From positions 15,883 through 79,882 of the forward strand of contig MICF01000003.1 of the NCBI GenBank assembly GCA_001829785.1: a stretch of 64,000 nucleotides of DNA. Direction: 5' to 3'. Source of the stretch: Sulfurimonas sp. RIFOXYD12_FULL_33_39. Its GTDB lineage: Bacteria > Campylobacterota > Campylobacteria > Campylobacterales > Sulfurimonadaceae. Below, piece by piece: positions 18,061 through 28,798 of the stretch (position 1 is its first letter; every line of letters starts with the position of its first letter). The notes beneath the pieces were generated by a model, which worked only from the letters and a program-made list of their open reading frames with translations, was not told where the DNA came from and ran no database searches. A program made the translations under genes and the position numbers.

Positions 18061-19479
18061 ATGAAAAAAATAAAAGTATTTGTAAGCGGTGACTTTAATA
18101 TACTTCATCCCGGGCATCTAAGACTTTTAAAGTTTGCTAAAGAGAGCGGGGATTATCTGCTTGTCGGAGTGAACTGTGACAACGTTAGTAACAAAGGTAT
18201 CAGTCAAGATATAAGATTGGAATCGGTTCGTGCAGCGAGTTATGTCGATGAAGCTTTTATTCTTGATATTCCCGCAGTCGAGTATATAAAAAAACATAAA
18301 CCAGATATCGTCGTAAAGGGGAAAGAACACGAATTAAAAGATAATCCCGAGACGGATATCTTAAACGGTTACGGCGGAAAATTGCTTTTTAGTTCGGGAG
18401 AGATAGGTTTTTCTTCTATAGATTTGCTTAGAAAAGAGTTTTATCTTTTAAATAAAAACCTCAACCATAACAACGCCTATCAGTTGAGACACAACTTTAA
18501 TTTTAACAGTCTAAAATCAACGATAGAGAGATTCTCAACTCTGAATGTCCTTGTTATAGGGGATACGATAATAGACGAGTATATTACATGTGAGCCTCTT
18601 GGCATGAGTCAAGAAGACCCTACCATAGTCGTCTCTCCGCTTATGAACGATAAGTTTATAGGCGGTGCGGCGATAGTGGCAGGACATGCAAAAACGCTCG
18701 GCGCGAAAGTAAAATTTGTATCCGTAATCGGCGATGATGCGAACTTCTCTTATGTGGAAGAGGGGCTTAAAAAGCTCGGCATAGAAACCTACCTTTATAA
18801 GGACTCAACGCGTCCCACAACTCTCAAGCAGAGATTTCGTGCCAACTCAAAAACACTTTTACGCGTAAACCATCTTAAACAGCACTCCATAAGCAAAGCT
18901 ATAGAAAAAGATATTCTCAAAGAGATATCCAAACATGTAAAAGATGTCGATTTGATTATTTTCTCTGATTTTAGTTACGGTGTTTTGAATAAAAGTATTA
19001 TTAACGGTATTATGGCTTTGGCTAAAGACAACTCAGTATTGATGGCGGCGGACTCTCAAAGCTCATCGCAAATAGGCGATATTTCCAAATTTGAAGATAT
19101 GACTTTGGTAACTCCTACCGAGAGAGAGATAAGGCTCTCTTTGGGCGATTTTGAGTCGGGTTTGGTCGTGTTATCTGATAAACTAGCCCAAAAATCAAGA
19201 GCAAAATATATCTTCACAACTCTAGGTGCAGAGGGCGTTATGATATACAACAACACCAAAGGCGAACTCTTAACGGATAACGTAAACGCCCTTAGCTCTA
19301 TAGTAAAAGACGTAAGCGGCGCAGGGGATTCGCTTCTTACATGTAGCGCTATGGCTCTTTGCGTGGGGGCAAGTGTCTGGGAGAGCGCTTATCTTGGTTC
19401 TATTGCCGCGGCTATTCAAGTAAGCCGCGTGGGAAATATCCCGATACAAAAAGAAGAAATCCTTAAAGAGCTAGAGTAG
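18061..19479 (+). CDS. Cytidylyltransferase-PfkB kinase fusion (HldE modules in reverse order)
   Basis: A 472-residue bifunctional protein. Residues 1-130 are a nucleotidyltransferase of the cytidylyltransferase-like fold, with the active-site HPGH at 16-19. Residues 155-472 are a PfkB/ribokinase-type sugar kinase (GDTIIDEY near 168, FIGGAAIVAGHAK, and the catalytic DVSGAGDSLL near 417). HldE has the same two modules but with the kinase first. Its expected role is to phosphorylate a sugar phosphate (heptose-like) at C1 and attach a nucleotide. The neighbouring transketolase could supply the sugar skeleton. Confidence 0.85.
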   Translation: MKKIKVFVSGDFNILHPGHLRLLKFAKESGDYLLVGVNCDNVSNKGISQDIRLESVRAASYVDEAFILDIPAVEYIKKHKPDIVVKGKEHELKDNPETDILNGYGGKLLFSSGEIGFSSIDLLRKEFYLLNKNLNHNNAYQLRHNFNFNSLKSTIERFSTLNVLVIGDTIIDEYITCEPLGMSQEDPTIVVSPLMNDKFIGGAAIVAGHAKTLGAKVKFVSVIGDDANFSYVEEGLKKLGIETYLYKDSTRPTTLKQRFRANSKTLLRVNHLKQHSISKAIEKDILKEISKHVKDVDLIIFSDFSYGVLNKSIINGIMALAKDNSVLMAADSQSSSQIGDISKFEDMTLVTPTEREIRLSLGDFESGLVVLSDKLAQKSRAKYIFTTLGAEGVMIYNNTKGELLTDNVNALSSIVKDVSGAGDSLLTCSAMALCVGASVWESAYLGSIAAAIQVSRVGNIPIQKEEILKELE

Positions 19480-20193
19480 ATGAAGGCACTGCTTTTAGCC
19501 GCCGGGCTTGGCACAAGACTGCGCCCAGTTACAAACCGTACCCCAAAATGTTTAGTTCCCATCAATGCAAAACCTCTCTTGGAGTATTGGCTTGAAAACC
19601 TTGCTCAAGCAGGAGTAGATGAGTTTTTGATAAATACCTCTTATCTCTGTGAGCAGGTCGAGGAGTTTGTCTCTACATGTAAATATAAAGATATGATAAC
19701 TTTAGTACATGAAAAGGAGCTTTTAAATACAGGCGGAACGGTGTCGGCAAACAGCGATTTCTTCGGTGGCAAAGCGTTTATGCTTGTTCATGCCGACAAT
19801 CTCTCTTTTTGCGATTTTAAAGCTTTTTTAAACTCACATGTAAACCGCCCGAATGGGTGTGAAATAACGATGATGACTTTTAAAACCGACAATCCTTCAT
19901 CATGCGGAATCGTAGAGCTTGATGAGTTTGGAGTTGTACAGAAATTTTATGAAAAGGTACAAAATCCGCCATCTGATTTGGCAAACGGCGCAGTTTACAT
20001 TTGTGAACCGAGTGTCATAGAGTTTATAAAAAGTCTGGGCAAAAAAGAGGTTGATTTCAGTCTTGACGTTTTGCCAAATTTTATGGGAAAAATAAACACT
20101 TTTTTAAATGATGTCTATCACAGAGATATCGGCACTGTCGAGAGTTACGCTTTGGCGCAGGTTGAGATAAAACTTAATTTTATTGACTTTTAG
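19480..20193 (+). CDS. Sugar-1-phosphate nucleotidyltransferase
   Basis: A 237-residue NTP_transferase with the signature LAAGLGTRLRP at residues 6-16 followed by KCLVPI. It is the size of HddC-like or RmlA/GlmU-N-like enzymes. Its ATG follows the kinase stop with no gap. It is the last gene of the + strand sugar cluster and makes a second nucleotide-activated sugar or activates the product of the fusion kinase. It resembles GDP-heptose-type (HddC) enzymes in length, but nucleotide preference cannot be read. Confidence 0.82.
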   Translation: MKALLLAAGLGTRLRPVTNRTPKCLVPINAKPLLEYWLENLAQAGVDEFLINTSYLCEQVEEFVSTCKYKDMITLVHEKELLNTGGTVSANSDFFGGKAFMLVHADNLSFCDFKAFLNSHVNRPNGCEITMMTFKTDNPSSCGIVELDEFGVVQKFYEKVQNPPSDLANGAVYICEPSVIEFIKSLGKKEVDFSLDVLPNFMGKINTFLNDVYHRDIGTVESYALAQVEIKLNFIDF

Positions 20194-20320
20194 ATAAAAT
20201 TTTAATAACAGAATTAATCAATTATTTTCAAAATTTAAAAGCAGTAACTTCTGATGAAATGTATCAGTAAGTTAGGCTATTTGCATACAATAAAGAATAA
20301 AAATTACAAGGAACTATCTA

Positions 20321-21880
20321 ATGACAAGTACACAACAACGAACCGAACTACAAAATCAAATTTGGAAAATCGCAAATGATGTAAGAGGGAGTGTTGATGG
20401 ATGGGATTTTAAGCAGTATATTTTAGGTACTTTATTTTATCGATTTATTAGTGAGAACTTTGCCAATTACATTGAGGGTGGAGATGAGAGTGTCAATTAT
20501 GCTTCTTTACCAAATAATGTAATAACACCTGAGATCAAAGATGATGCTATCAAAACAAAAGGTTACTTCATCTATCCAAAACAACTATTTGTAAATGTTG
20601 CTAAAAATGCAAATGATAATCCAAATCTAAACACAGAGTTAAGTGCTGCATTTTCTGCTATTGAAAGTTCGGCTAATGGGTATCCATCAGAACAGGACAT
20701 TAAAGGACTCTTTGCAGATTTTGACACTACAAGCAATAGACTTGGAAATACGGTAAAAGATAAAAACAGTCGTTTGAGTTCAGTTTTAAAAGGTGTGGCA
20801 GGTCTTAACTTTGGTAAATTTGAAGAGAATCATATAGATCTTTTTGGTGATGCTTATGAATTTTTAATCTCAAAATATGCAGCAAATGCAGGTAAATCTG
20901 GTGGAGAGTTTTTTACTCCTCAAAGTGTATCTAAACTTATCGCTCAACTTGCAATGCATAAACAAGAGAAAGTAAATAAAATCTATGACCCCGCAGCTGG
21001 TTCTGGTTCACTACTTCTACAAGCTAAAAAGCACTTTGATGCACACATAGTTGAAGATGGATTTTTTGGGCAAGAGATAAACCACACTACTTACAATCTA
21101 GCTCGGATGAATATGTTTTTACACAATATCAACTACGATAAATTTAACATAGCTTTAGGTAATACTCTCATAGACCCCCATTTTGGAGATGATAAGCCAT
21201 TTGATGCGATAGTCTCTAACCCTCCATACAGCGTAAACTGGATAGGAAGCGATGACCCGACACTTATAAACGACGATAGATATGCACCCGCTGGAGTACT
21301 CGCACCAAAATCAAAAGCAGATTTTGCTTTTGTGCTTCATTGTCTTAGCTACCTTTCGCCTAGAGGTCGTGCGGCTATTGTTTGTTTCCCCGGTATTTTT
21401 TATAGAGGCGGAGCAGAAGCAAAGATACGAAAATATTTAGTAGATGGCAACTATGTAGAGAGTGTTATATCACTAGCTCCAAATCTTTTTTTTGGAACAT
21501 CAATCGCAGTTAATATCTTGGTACTTTCAAGACATAAAACCGATAATAAAACACAGTTTATAGATGCAAGTGGACTTTATAAAAAACAGACCAACAATAA
21601 TATATTAACCTATGATGGCGAAAACAATCATATAGAACAGATTATGAAAGTGTTTGATAGCAAAGCTGACATCGCTCATTTTGCTAAGTGTGTGGATAAT
21701 GAAGCAATTGCAGATGCAGATAATGATTATAACCTATCGGTCAGTTCGTATGTAGAAGCCAAAGATACAAGAGAAAAAGTAGATATAAAAAGTCTCAATG
21801 CTGAACTAAAAACAACCGTTTCAAAAATTAATACTTTAAGAAGTGAGATAGATAAGATTGTAGCGGAGATTGAGGCGTGA
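20321..21880 (+). CDS. hsdM: Type I restriction-modification DNA methyltransferase subunit
   Basis: A 519-residue HsdM. The N-terminal helical domain is followed by the SAM-binding [13 protein letters not shown] near residue 223 and the adenine-methylase motif NPPYSVNW near 299. It methylates adenines in the split target recognised by HsdS and is needed for both modification and restriction complexes. The gene follows a 127-bp gap containing a TACAAT box near 20287 and AAGGAA before the ATG. The style matches the EcoR124/EcoprrI (type IC) branch. Confidence 0.93.
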   Translation: MTSTQQRTELQNQIWKIANDVRGSVDGWDFKQYILGTLFYRFISENFANYIEGGDESVNYASLPNNVITPEIKDDAIKTKGYFIYPKQLFVNVAKNANDNPNLNTELSAAFSAIESSANGYPSEQDIKGLFADFDTTSNRLGNTVKDKNSRLSSVLKGVAGLNFGKFEENHIDLFGDAYEFLISKYAANAGKSGGEFFTPQSVSKLIAQLAMHKQEKVNKIYDPAAGSGSLLLQAKKHFDAHIVEDGFFGQEINHTTYNLARMNMFLHNINYDKFNIALGNTLIDPHFGDDKPFDAIVSNPPYSVNWIGSDDPTLINDDRYAPAGVLAPKSKADFAFVLHCLSYLSPRGRAAIVCFPGIFYRGGAEAKIRKYLVDGNYVESVISLAPNLFFGTSIAVNILVLSRHKTDNKTQFIDASGLYKKQTNNNILTYDGENNHIEQIMKVFDSKADIAHFAKCVDNEAIADADNDYNLSVSSYVEAKDTREKVDIKSLNAELKTTVSKINTLRSEIDKIVAEIEA

Positions 21881-22929
21881 GCAAACAAAACAAAAATAAT
21901 CACATCACAATAAGAAGCGCTACCGCAGAATATCTGACATTTATAGCCTCTACAAATGCGGTAAATGAAAATATAGAAATAAGATACGAAGATGAAAATC
22001 TATGGCTTACACAAAAACTCATTGCAAAGCTCTATAATGTTGAAGTCAATACCATCAACTACCACATCAAAAAGATATTTGCAGATAATGAACTGGAAGA
22101 AAATTCAGTTATTCGAAAATTTCGAATAACTGCAAATGATGGGAAAAATTACAATACGCAACACTACAATCTTTCTATGATTATCGCTATCGGGTTCAAA
22201 GTAGATAACGAAAAAGCCGTACAGTTTCGTAAATGGGCAAATAAAATCGTCAATGAATACACCATTAAAGGTTTTAGCATGGATGATGAGCGGCTTAAAA
22301 ACGATGGTTCGATTTTGACTAAAAAGTATTTTGAAGAACAACTAACACGAATTAGAGAGATTAGACTTAGTGAGAGAAAGTTTTATCAAAAAATTACAGA
22401 TATTTATGCTACTTCTATCGATTATGATGTCTCGTCCACTGCAACCAAAAGATTTTTTGCAACAGTTCAAAACAAGCTCCATTGGGCAATCCATGGACAA
22501 ACAGCCGCAGAAGTTGTTTACAATCGCGCAGATGCCAAAAAAGAAAATATGGGATTAAACTCTTGGAAAGATGCACCAAATGGCAAAATACAAAAATTTG
22601 ATGTAACCGTTGCCAAAAATTACCTAAACGATAAAGAGTTAGCAAGCTTACAAAGGCTAGTGAGTGCTTATCTTGATTTGGCAGAAGATATGGCACAAAG
22701 AGAGATACCAATGACCATGAACGATTGGGAGCTTAGACTAAATAGATTTATAGAAGCAACAGACAGAGAAATACTAAACGATAACGGCAAAATAAGTGCA
22801 GAAATTGCGAAAGCACATGCTCTAAGTGAGTTTGAAAAATACCGTATAGTACAAGATAAGCTCTATATATCTGACTTTGATAGACAAATAGCTATTTTAG
22901 ACAACAACAAAAGTAGTGAAGATGAGTAG
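21877..22929 (+). CDS. RhuM family protein
   Basis: A 350-residue protein with the RhuM pattern: [29 protein letters not shown] near residues 44-72, then [15 protein letters not shown] and [18 protein letters not shown]. RhuM genes are often found inside type I restriction loci and pathogenicity islands, and their biochemical role is not established. The GTG start overlaps the hsdM stop by 4 bp and the end overlaps hsdS, so it is cotranscribed with the restriction genes. Confidence 0.85.
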   Translation: MSKQNKNNHITIRSATAEYLTFIASTNAVNENIEIRYEDENLWLTQKLIAKLYNVEVNTINYHIKKIFADNELEENSVIRKFRITANDGKNYNTQHYNLSMIIAIGFKVDNEKAVQFRKWANKIVNEYTIKGFSMDDERLKNDGSILTKKYFEEQLTRIREIRLSERKFYQKITDIYATSIDYDVSSTATKRFFATVQNKLHWAIHGQTAAEVVYNRADAKKENMGLNSWKDAPNGKIQKFDVTVAKNYLNDKELASLQRLVSAYLDLAEDMAQREIPMTMNDWELRLNRFIEATDREILNDNGKISAEIAKAHALSEFEKYRIVQDKLYISDFDRQIAILDNNKSSEDE

Positions 22930-24106
22930 TATCAAAGAGCTGCTTGAGAGTGTGGAAGTTGAGTGGAAGCCATTATCAGATGGAGATAATTCAGTTGCAG
23001 AATTAAGACGAGGTAGAGTAATGTCTAAAACTTACCTTGCTGAAAATATTGGTGATTATCCTGTATATAGTTCACAAACTGCAAATAATGGAGAAATTGG
23101 AAAAATCGATACATTTGACTTTGATGGAGAATTTGTTAGTTGGACAACAGATGGAGCCAATGCTGGAACGGTTTTTTATAGAACGGGTAAGTTTTCTATT
23201 ACTAATGTATGTGGGCTTATAAAAATTAACAACGAAACAGAATTAAACTATAAATTTTTATTTTATTGGCTATCTATTGAAGCTAAAAAACATGTTTATT
23301 CAGGAATGGGAAATCCTAAGCTAATGAGTCATCAGGTTTCTAAAATTCCAATTCCAATAATACCTTTGCATGTACAAAATGAAATTGTACGAATCTTGGA
23401 CAATTTCACAGAGCTTACAGCAGAGCTTACAGCAGAGCTTACAGCAGAGCTTCGTGCGAGAAAAAAACAATATAACTATTATAGAGATAAGTTATTGACT
23501 TTTGAAGATGGGGAAGTTGAGTGGAAGGCTTTGGGGAAAGTTCTTGTTCGTACAAAAGGAACAAATATTACTGCTGGTCAAATGAAGGAAATACACAAAG
23601 AGGATGCTCCATTAAAAATTTTTGCAGGTGGTAAAACTATTGCATTTGTTAATTTTGGAGATATACCCGAAAAAGATATAAATAAAGAACCATCTATTAT
23701 TGTTAAATCTCGTGGAGTGATTGAATTTGAATACTATGATAAACCATTTTCTCATAAAAATGAAATGTGGTCTTACCATTCTAAAGATAAAAATATAAAT
23801 ATAAAATTTGTTTATTACTTTCTAAAAATACATGAGGCTTATTTTCAAAATTTAGGTAGTAAAATGCAAATGCCACAAATTGCAACGCCCGACACTGATA
23901 AATTTCAAATTCCAATACCCTTTGCAGATGATTCAAAAAAATCATTAGCGGAACAACAAAGAATAGTTTCAATCCTAGATAAATTCGGCACCCTTACAAA
24001 CTCCATAAGAGAGGGTTTACCGCGTGAGATAGAGCTAAGAACTAAGCAATATGAGTATTACAGAGATCTGCTTTTGAGTTTTCCAAAAAAAGAAGTGGAG
24101 GCATAA
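22922..24106 (+). CDS. hsdS: Type I restriction-modification specificity subunit
   Basis: A 394-residue HsdS with two target-recognition domains. Each is introduced by a related motif ([11 protein letters not shown] at the start and [11 protein letters not shown] near 200) and followed by a conserved helix (YNYYRDKLL near 185, YEYYRDLLL at the end). Between them residues 162-177 read [15 protein letters not shown], the spacer repeat known from EcoR124-type enzymes. It recognises the two half-sites of the DNA target. ATG 22922 was chosen over GTG 22916; both overlap the rhuM end. Confidence 0.93.
   Translation: MSSIKELLESVEVEWKPLSDGDNSVAELRRGRVMSKTYLAENIGDYPVYSSQTANNGEIGKIDTFDFDGEFVSWTTDGANAGTVFYRTGKFSITNVCGLIKINNETELNYKFLFYWLSIEAKKHVYSGMGNPKLMSHQVSKIPIPIIPLHVQNEIVRILDNFTELTAELTAELTAELRARKKQYNYYRDKLLTFEDGEVEWKALGKVLVRTKGTNITAGQMKEIHKEDAPLKIFAGGKTIAFVNFGDIPEKDINKEPSIIVKSRGVIEFEYYDKPFSHKNEMWSYHSKDKNINIKFVYYFLKIHEAYFQNLGSKMQMPQIATPDTDKFQIPIPFADDSKKSLAEQQRIVSILDKFGTLTNSIREGLPREIELRTKQYEYYRDLLLSFPKKEVEA
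23417..23452 (+). repeat. Three tandem 12-bp units coding TAEL in hsdS
   Basis: Three perfect copies of ACAGCAGAGCTT at 23417, 23429 and 23441, preceded by an imperfect copy (ACAGAGCTT) at 23408. Each copy adds four residues (TAEL) to the helix that separates the two recognition domains. Loss or gain of one unit keeps the frame. Confidence 0.95.
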
Positions 24107-24107
24107 A

Positions 24108-25346
24108 ATGGCACAAACATTAGAAGAAATCGCCAAACAACTATGTACATCTAAGATTATAAAAAAAATTGTAAAGACAGAAACTAAACAAATTACACCT
24201 AAGGAAGTTGAAGAAACAAAACAAGTTCCTAAAGTGCAACTTATTTATGCTTTTAATGGTACAGGAAAAACAAGATTATCAAAAGAGTTTAAAGGGTTAA
24301 TTGCCCCTAAAATTGAGAGTGAAGATGATGTAATTCAACCATCTCGCAGAAAGATTCTCTATTACAATGCTTTTACAGAGGATCTGTTTTCTTGGGATAA
24401 TGACTTAGAAAATGATAGTGAACCAAAATTAATAATTAAACCTAACTCTTTTACTGATTGGATCTTGCAAGAACAAGGACAAGATCAAAATATCATAGCT
24501 AATTTTCAGCGATACACTGATGATAAATTAACACCGAGATTTAATCAACAATATTTAAAAGATGAAAATGACCCACGTTCTATAGTAAGAGCTTTTTCTG
24601 AAGTTAGCTTTTCTTTTAGACGCGGAGATGAAAATAGTATAGAAAATATAAAAATCTCAAAAGGTGAAGAGAGTAATTTTATTTGGAGTGTTTTTTATAC
24701 ACTTTTAAAGCAAGTTATAAGTGCAAAAAATGAAGAAGAATCAAATCAATTTGACTCTTTAGAATATATATTTATAGACGACCCAGTAAGTTCACTAGAT
24801 GAAAATCACTTAATAGAGTTAGCAATTGATTTAGCACAATTGATTAAATCTAGTAATTTTGAAAAACATAAACTTAGGTTTATTATTAGCACTCATAATC
24901 CCCTTTTTTACAATGTTCTTTATAATGAACTTGAAATTAATAAGAAAAAAAGTGGTTATATGCTCACTAAAAATGAGGATGGAACTTTTGAATTAAATGG
25001 AAAACATGGTGATTCAAATAAAAATTTCTCATATCATTTATTTTTAATAGAAACAATTAAACAAGCAGTCAAAAATAATGATATAGAAAAATTTCATTTT
25101 ATGTTATTGCGTAACTTATATGAAAAAACAGCAAGTTTTTTAGGTTATCCTCAATGGTCTCAATTATTACCAGAAGAGGCTAGAGACTCTTATGTGAGAC
25201 GAATTAATCTTTATAGTCATAAAAGTCTATCAGTTGAAGAAGTTAGTGCGCCAACTACTTCGGAAAAGAGTATTGTTAATTATTTACTTGAACATCTAAT
25301 AAATGAGTATAGTTTTTGGAAAGAGGTAGAAAACAATGAGTCTTGA
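24108..25346 (+). CDS. prrC: PrrC-type anticodon nuclease (tRNA-Lys)
   Basis: A 412-residue protein that matches E. coli PrrC along its whole length. N-terminal ABC-type ATPase: Walker A AFNGTGKT at 48-55, signature SKGEES at 184-189, Walker [13 protein letters not shown] at 220-231, and the switch histidine in STHNP at 261-265. C-terminal nuclease: the tRNA-recognition segment [12 protein letters not shown] at 299-310 and a complete candidate triad R335, E339 and H371. Established biology: PrrC is kept silent by an EcoprrI-type type IC restriction enzyme and, when phage inhibits that enzyme, cuts tRNA-Lys in the anticodon loop. Here prrC sits between hsdS and hsdR, as in the E. coli prr locus. 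Confidence 0.93.
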   Translation: MAQTLEEIAKQLCTSKIIKKIVKTETKQITPKEVEETKQVPKVQLIYAFNGTGKTRLSKEFKGLIAPKIESEDDVIQPSRRKILYYNAFTEDLFSWDNDLENDSEPKLIIKPNSFTDWILQEQGQDQNIIANFQRYTDDKLTPRFNQQYLKDENDPRSIVRAFSEVSFSFRRGDENSIENIKISKGEESNFIWSVFYTLLKQVISAKNEEESNQFDSLEYIFIDDPVSSLDENHLIELAIDLAQLIKSSNFEKHKLRFIISTHNPLFYNVLYNELEINKKKSGYMLTKNEDGTFELNGKHGDSNKNFSYHLFLIETIKQAVKNNDIEKFHFMLLRNLYEKTASFLGYPQWSQLLPEEARDSYVRRINLYSHKSLSVEEVSAPTTSEKSIVNYLLEHLINEYSFWKEVENNES

Positions 25347-28300
25347 AACTAAAACAATAGCAGAATCAAATAACTTTATCGTTTTAGATAAATATACTAA
25401 GATTGACCAAGAGGGTAGCTCTTATCAAAGTGAAGCTGATTTGGAAAATGAGCTTATCAAAGATTTAGATGCTCAAGGTATCAAATATGAAAGTGATATA
25501 AACACTCCTGAAAAACTATTGGCAAATGTAAGAAAGCAATTTCAAGAATTAAATAAAGTAGAATTCTCAAATAACGAATGGAATCGTTTTGTAGAGGAAT
25601 ATCTGGACAAACCAAGTGATAATATTATAGACAAAACTCGTAAAATTCACGATAATTATATCTATGACTTTGTATTTGATGATGGTCGTATTAAAAATAT
25701 CTATCTAGTTGATAAAAAAAATATTGCTAGAAACAGAGTACAAGTGATAAAACAATTTTCTCAAAAAGGGACACAATCAAATCGTTATGATGTAACAATC
25801 TTAGTAAATGGTTTGCCTTTGGTTCAAATAGAACTCAAAAAACGAGGTGTTGCTATTAGAGAAGCTTTCAATCAAGTGCATAGATACTCTAAAGAGAGTT
25901 TTAATAGTGAGAACTCATTATATAAATACTTACAGATTTTTATCATCTCAAACGGAACTGATAGCAGATACTTTGCAAACACTACAAAAAGAGATAAAAA
26001 TAGCTTTGATTTTACAATGAATTGGGCAAAGTCTGATAATACGCTTATCAAAGATTTAAAAGATTTTACAGCTACATTTTTACAAAAAAGGACTTTGCTT
26101 GATGTACTAATCCACTATAGTGTTTTTGATGTTAGTAATACTTTGCTTATCATGAGACCTTATCAAATAGCAGCAACTGAACGACTTATTTGGAAAGTAA
26201 AAAGTTCTTATGAAGCAAAAAGATGGAGCAGTATTGAGAGTGGTGGATATATTTGGCATACAACGGGAAGCGGTAAGACACTCACAAGTTTTAAAGCTGC
26301 TAGACTAGCAACTGAGCTTGATTTTATAGATAAAGTGTTTTTCGTAGTTGATAGAAAAGACCTTGATTATCAAACTATGAAAGAGTATCAAAGATTTTCT
26401 CCTGATAGTGTAAATGGCTCAGATAGCACGGCAGGACTAAAGCGAAATATAGAAAAAGATGATAATAAAATCATTGTAACAACTATCCAAAAACTAAATA
26501 ACTTAATGAAAAGTGAAAATGATTTGGAGATATATGCTAAACAAGTGGTTTTTATTTTTGATGAAGCTCATCGTAGTCAGTTTGGTGAAGCTCAAAAAAA
26601 TTTAAAGAAGAAATTTAAAAAATTTTATCAATTTGGTTTTACTGGGACTCCTATTTTTGCAGGCAAAAATGCTTTAGGTGCTGAAGATACGGCAAGTGTA
26701 TTTGGTCGTGAGTTGCACCCTTATGTAATTACCGATGCGATACGAGATGAAAAAGTTTTAAAGTTTAAAGTAGATTATAATGATGTAAGACCACAATTTA
26801 AAGAGTGTGAGAGTGAAACTGATGAGAAAAAGTTAAGTGCATTTGAAACTAAACAAGCATTACTCCACCCTATAAGAATAAATGAAATCACTCAGTATAT
26901 TTTAAATAATTTCAATCAAAAAACACATCGTTTGCAAACAGGCTCTTATGGCTTTAATGCAATGTTTGCGGTAAGTAGTATAGATGCCGCGAAGCTTTAT
27001 TATGAAGCTTTTAAGAATTTGCAAAAAGGAAAAGAGAGACCTCTAAAAATTGCTACTATTTTTTCATTTGCAGCAAATGAAGTGCAAGATGCCGTTGGAG
27101 ATATAGCTGATGAGAACTTTGAACCAACTGCAATGGATGCAAGTGCAAAAGAGTTTTTAAGTGCCGCAATTGATGATTATAATAAAATGTTTGGAACAAC
27201 TTATGGAGTGGAAAGTAAAGAGTTTGCAAACTACTATAAAGACCTTGCAAAAAGAGTTAAAAGTAAAGAAATTGATTTATTGATTGTCGTTGGAATGTTT
27301 TTAACTGGATTTGATGCACCAACTTTAAATACTCTGTTTGTTGATAAAAATCTAAGATACCATGGTTTGATGCAGGCATATTCAAGAACTAATAGAATTT
27401 ATGATGCCACTAAAACTTTTGGAAATATTGTAACCTTTAGAGATTTAGAAGAAGCGACAATTGATGCTATAACTTTATTTGGGAATACAAATACTAAAAA
27501 TGTGGTTTTAGAAAAAAGCTATACTGAATATATGCAAGGCTTTACTGATACAACAACAGGAGAAGCACGAAGAGGTTATCTTGATATAACCGAAGAGTTG
27601 CAACAGAAATTCTCTAATCCTGACGAAATAGAAAGAGAAAAAGATAAAAAAGAATTTGCAAAACTCTTTGGTGAATATCTCAAAGCTGAAAATGTGTTGC
27701 AAAACTATGATGAGTTTGCAGGCTTAAAAGCACTACAATATTTAGATATTGATGATTTAAAAGCAGTTGCAGAATTTAAAGTTAAACATTATTTAAGTGA
27801 TGAAGATTTTAATAAAATGCAAGAGATTGAAATACCATCAGAGCGTTTGATTCAAGATTATAAGTCAACTTATAATGATATTAGAGAGTGGATTAGAACT
27901 CAAAAAGCATCTGATGAAAAAGAAAAATCTATTATTGACTGGAATGATATAGTATTTGAGATTGATTTACTTAAATCTCAAGAGATTAACCTTGATTATA
28001 TTTTAGAACTGATATTTGAACACAATAAAAAAGTCAAAGATAAAGTAGCACTTGTTGAAGAGGTAAGAAGAGTAATTAGAGCTAGTTTAGGTAATCGTGC
28101 TAAAGAAAGTTTAGTTGTAGATTTTATTAATCAAACAAATTTAGATGAGATTTTAGATGCAGCTAGTATTATTGATGAATTTTATAAATTTGCACAAGCT
28201 CGACAACAAAAAGAAGCAAATGAATTAATAAGTGATGAAAATCTAAATGAAGAAGCTGCAAAGCGGTATATTATAGCTTCATTAAAACGAGAATATGCTA

Positions 28301-28440
28301 GTGAAAATGGTACTGAACTAAATGCAATTTTACCAAAAATGAGCCCGCTAAATCCACAATATTTAACAAAAAAGCGAACTGTTTTTCAAAAAATCGCTGC
28401 ATTTGTTGAGAAATTTAAAGGTGTTGGTAGGAAAGTTTGA
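25336..28440 (+). CDS. hsdR: Type I restriction endonuclease/translocase subunit
   Basis: A 1034-residue HsdR. The PD-(D/E)xK nuclease near residues 110-185 has VQIELKK (E166, K168) and the QVHRY motif. The SF2 translocase has HTTGSGKT near 308-315, FDEAH near 408 and FGFTGTP near 435. A C-terminal helical part binds the methylase core. The ATG overlaps the prrC stop by 11 bp, after a purine-rich AAAGAGGTAG. It cuts unmodified DNA at a distance after translocation. No truncation is visible. Confidence 0.94.
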   Translation: MSLETKTIAESNNFIVLDKYTKIDQEGSSYQSEADLENELIKDLDAQGIKYESDINTPEKLLANVRKQFQELNKVEFSNNEWNRFVEEYLDKPSDNIIDKTRKIHDNYIYDFVFDDGRIKNIYLVDKKNIARNRVQVIKQFSQKGTQSNRYDVTILVNGLPLVQIELKKRGVAIREAFNQVHRYSKESFNSENSLYKYLQIFIISNGTDSRYFANTTKRDKNSFDFTMNWAKSDNTLIKDLKDFTATFLQKRTLLDVLIHYSVFDVSNTLLIMRPYQIAATERLIWKVKSSYEAKRWSSIESGGYIWHTTGSGKTLTSFKAARLATELDFIDKVFFVVDRKDLDYQTMKEYQRFSPDSVNGSDSTAGLKRNIEKDDNKIIVTTIQKLNNLMKSENDLEIYAKQVVFIFDEAHRSQFGEAQKNLKKKFKKFYQFGFTGTPIFAGKNALGAEDTASVFGRELHPYVITDAIRDEKVLKFKVDYNDVRPQFKECESETDEKKLSAFETKQALLHPIRINEITQYILNNFNQKTHRLQTGSYGFNAMFAVSSIDAAKLYYEAFKNLQKGKERPLKIATIFSFAANEVQDAVGDIADENFEPTAMDASAKEFLSAAIDDYNKMFGTTYGVESKEFANYYKDLAKRVKSKEIDLLIVVGMFLTGFDAPTLNTLFVDKNLRYHGLMQAYSRTNRIYDATKTFGNIVTFRDLEEATIDAITLFGNTNTKNVVLEKSYTEYMQGFTDTTTGEARRGYLDITEELQQKFSNPDEIEREKDKKEFAKLFGEYLKAENVLQNYDEFAGLKALQYLDIDDLKAVAEFKVKHYLSDEDFNKMQEIEIPSERLIQDYKSTYNDIREWIRTQKASDEKEKSIIDWNDIVFEIDLLKSQEINLDYILELIFEHNKKVKDKVALVEEVRRVIRASLGNRAKESLVVDFINQTNLDEILDAASIIDEFYKFAQARQQKEANELISDENLNEEAAKRYIIASLKREYASENGTELNAILPKMSPLNPQYLTKKRTVFQKIAAFVEKFKGVGRKV

Positions 28441-28798
28441 TTTTAATCAAGAGAAAAGTTTACCCAATGGGTTGGGTAAAAAGTTGGGTGATAGGTTGGG
28501 TGATACACAACAAAATATCTTAGCACTTATGCAAAACAATCCAAAAATCTCCATAATTGTACTTGCATCTGAGCTTGGCATCAGTACAACAGCCATAGAA
28601 AAACATATTAAGACGCTAAAAGAGCAAAATATTATTAAACGAATTGGCGGTGCCAAAGGCGGATATTGGGAGAAGCAAACAGCAACTGTTTTAGTCAAAG
28701 AGTTTGAAGAAAAAGGTATTTTAAAAGAGATTACGGGATATGAGAGAAACAAGTTATTTGTATTTGATAAGTATCTGAGTATCTATAGTCAGAGTTAA
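28403..28798 (+). CDS. Winged-helix protein, probably a gene remnant
   Basis: Up to 131 residues. Residues 24-90 ([12 protein letters not shown], then [22 protein letters not shown] and GGAKGGYWE) look like the C-terminal winged helix of AlbA_2/RecG-like ATP-binding proteins. Residues 92-131 ([21 protein letters not shown]) look like the C-terminal end of Fic-family proteins. No catalytic domain of either is present, and the frame starts with TTG inside hsdR without a convincing ribosome site. This suggests leftovers of two genes joined by deletion, though a small DNA-binding regulator of the restriction locus is possible. Confidence 0.5.
   Translation: MLRNLKVLVGKFDFNQEKSLPNGLGKKLGDRLGDTQQNILALMQNNPKISIIVLASELGISTTAIEKHIKTLKEQNIIKRIGGAKGGYWEKQTATVLVKEFEEKGILKEITGYERNKLFVFDKYLSIYSQS

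Noticed and set aside
20194..20320. Attachment-site repeat matching the right end of the restriction island
   Set aside because: Compared by eye with 28799-28959; only short AT-rich words are shared, and no integrase or tRNA target lies at the borders.
28447..28752. 101-codon minus-strand frame opposite the winged-helix remnant
   Set aside because: Antisense to a frame with recognisable winged-helix sequence; no protein family features seen.
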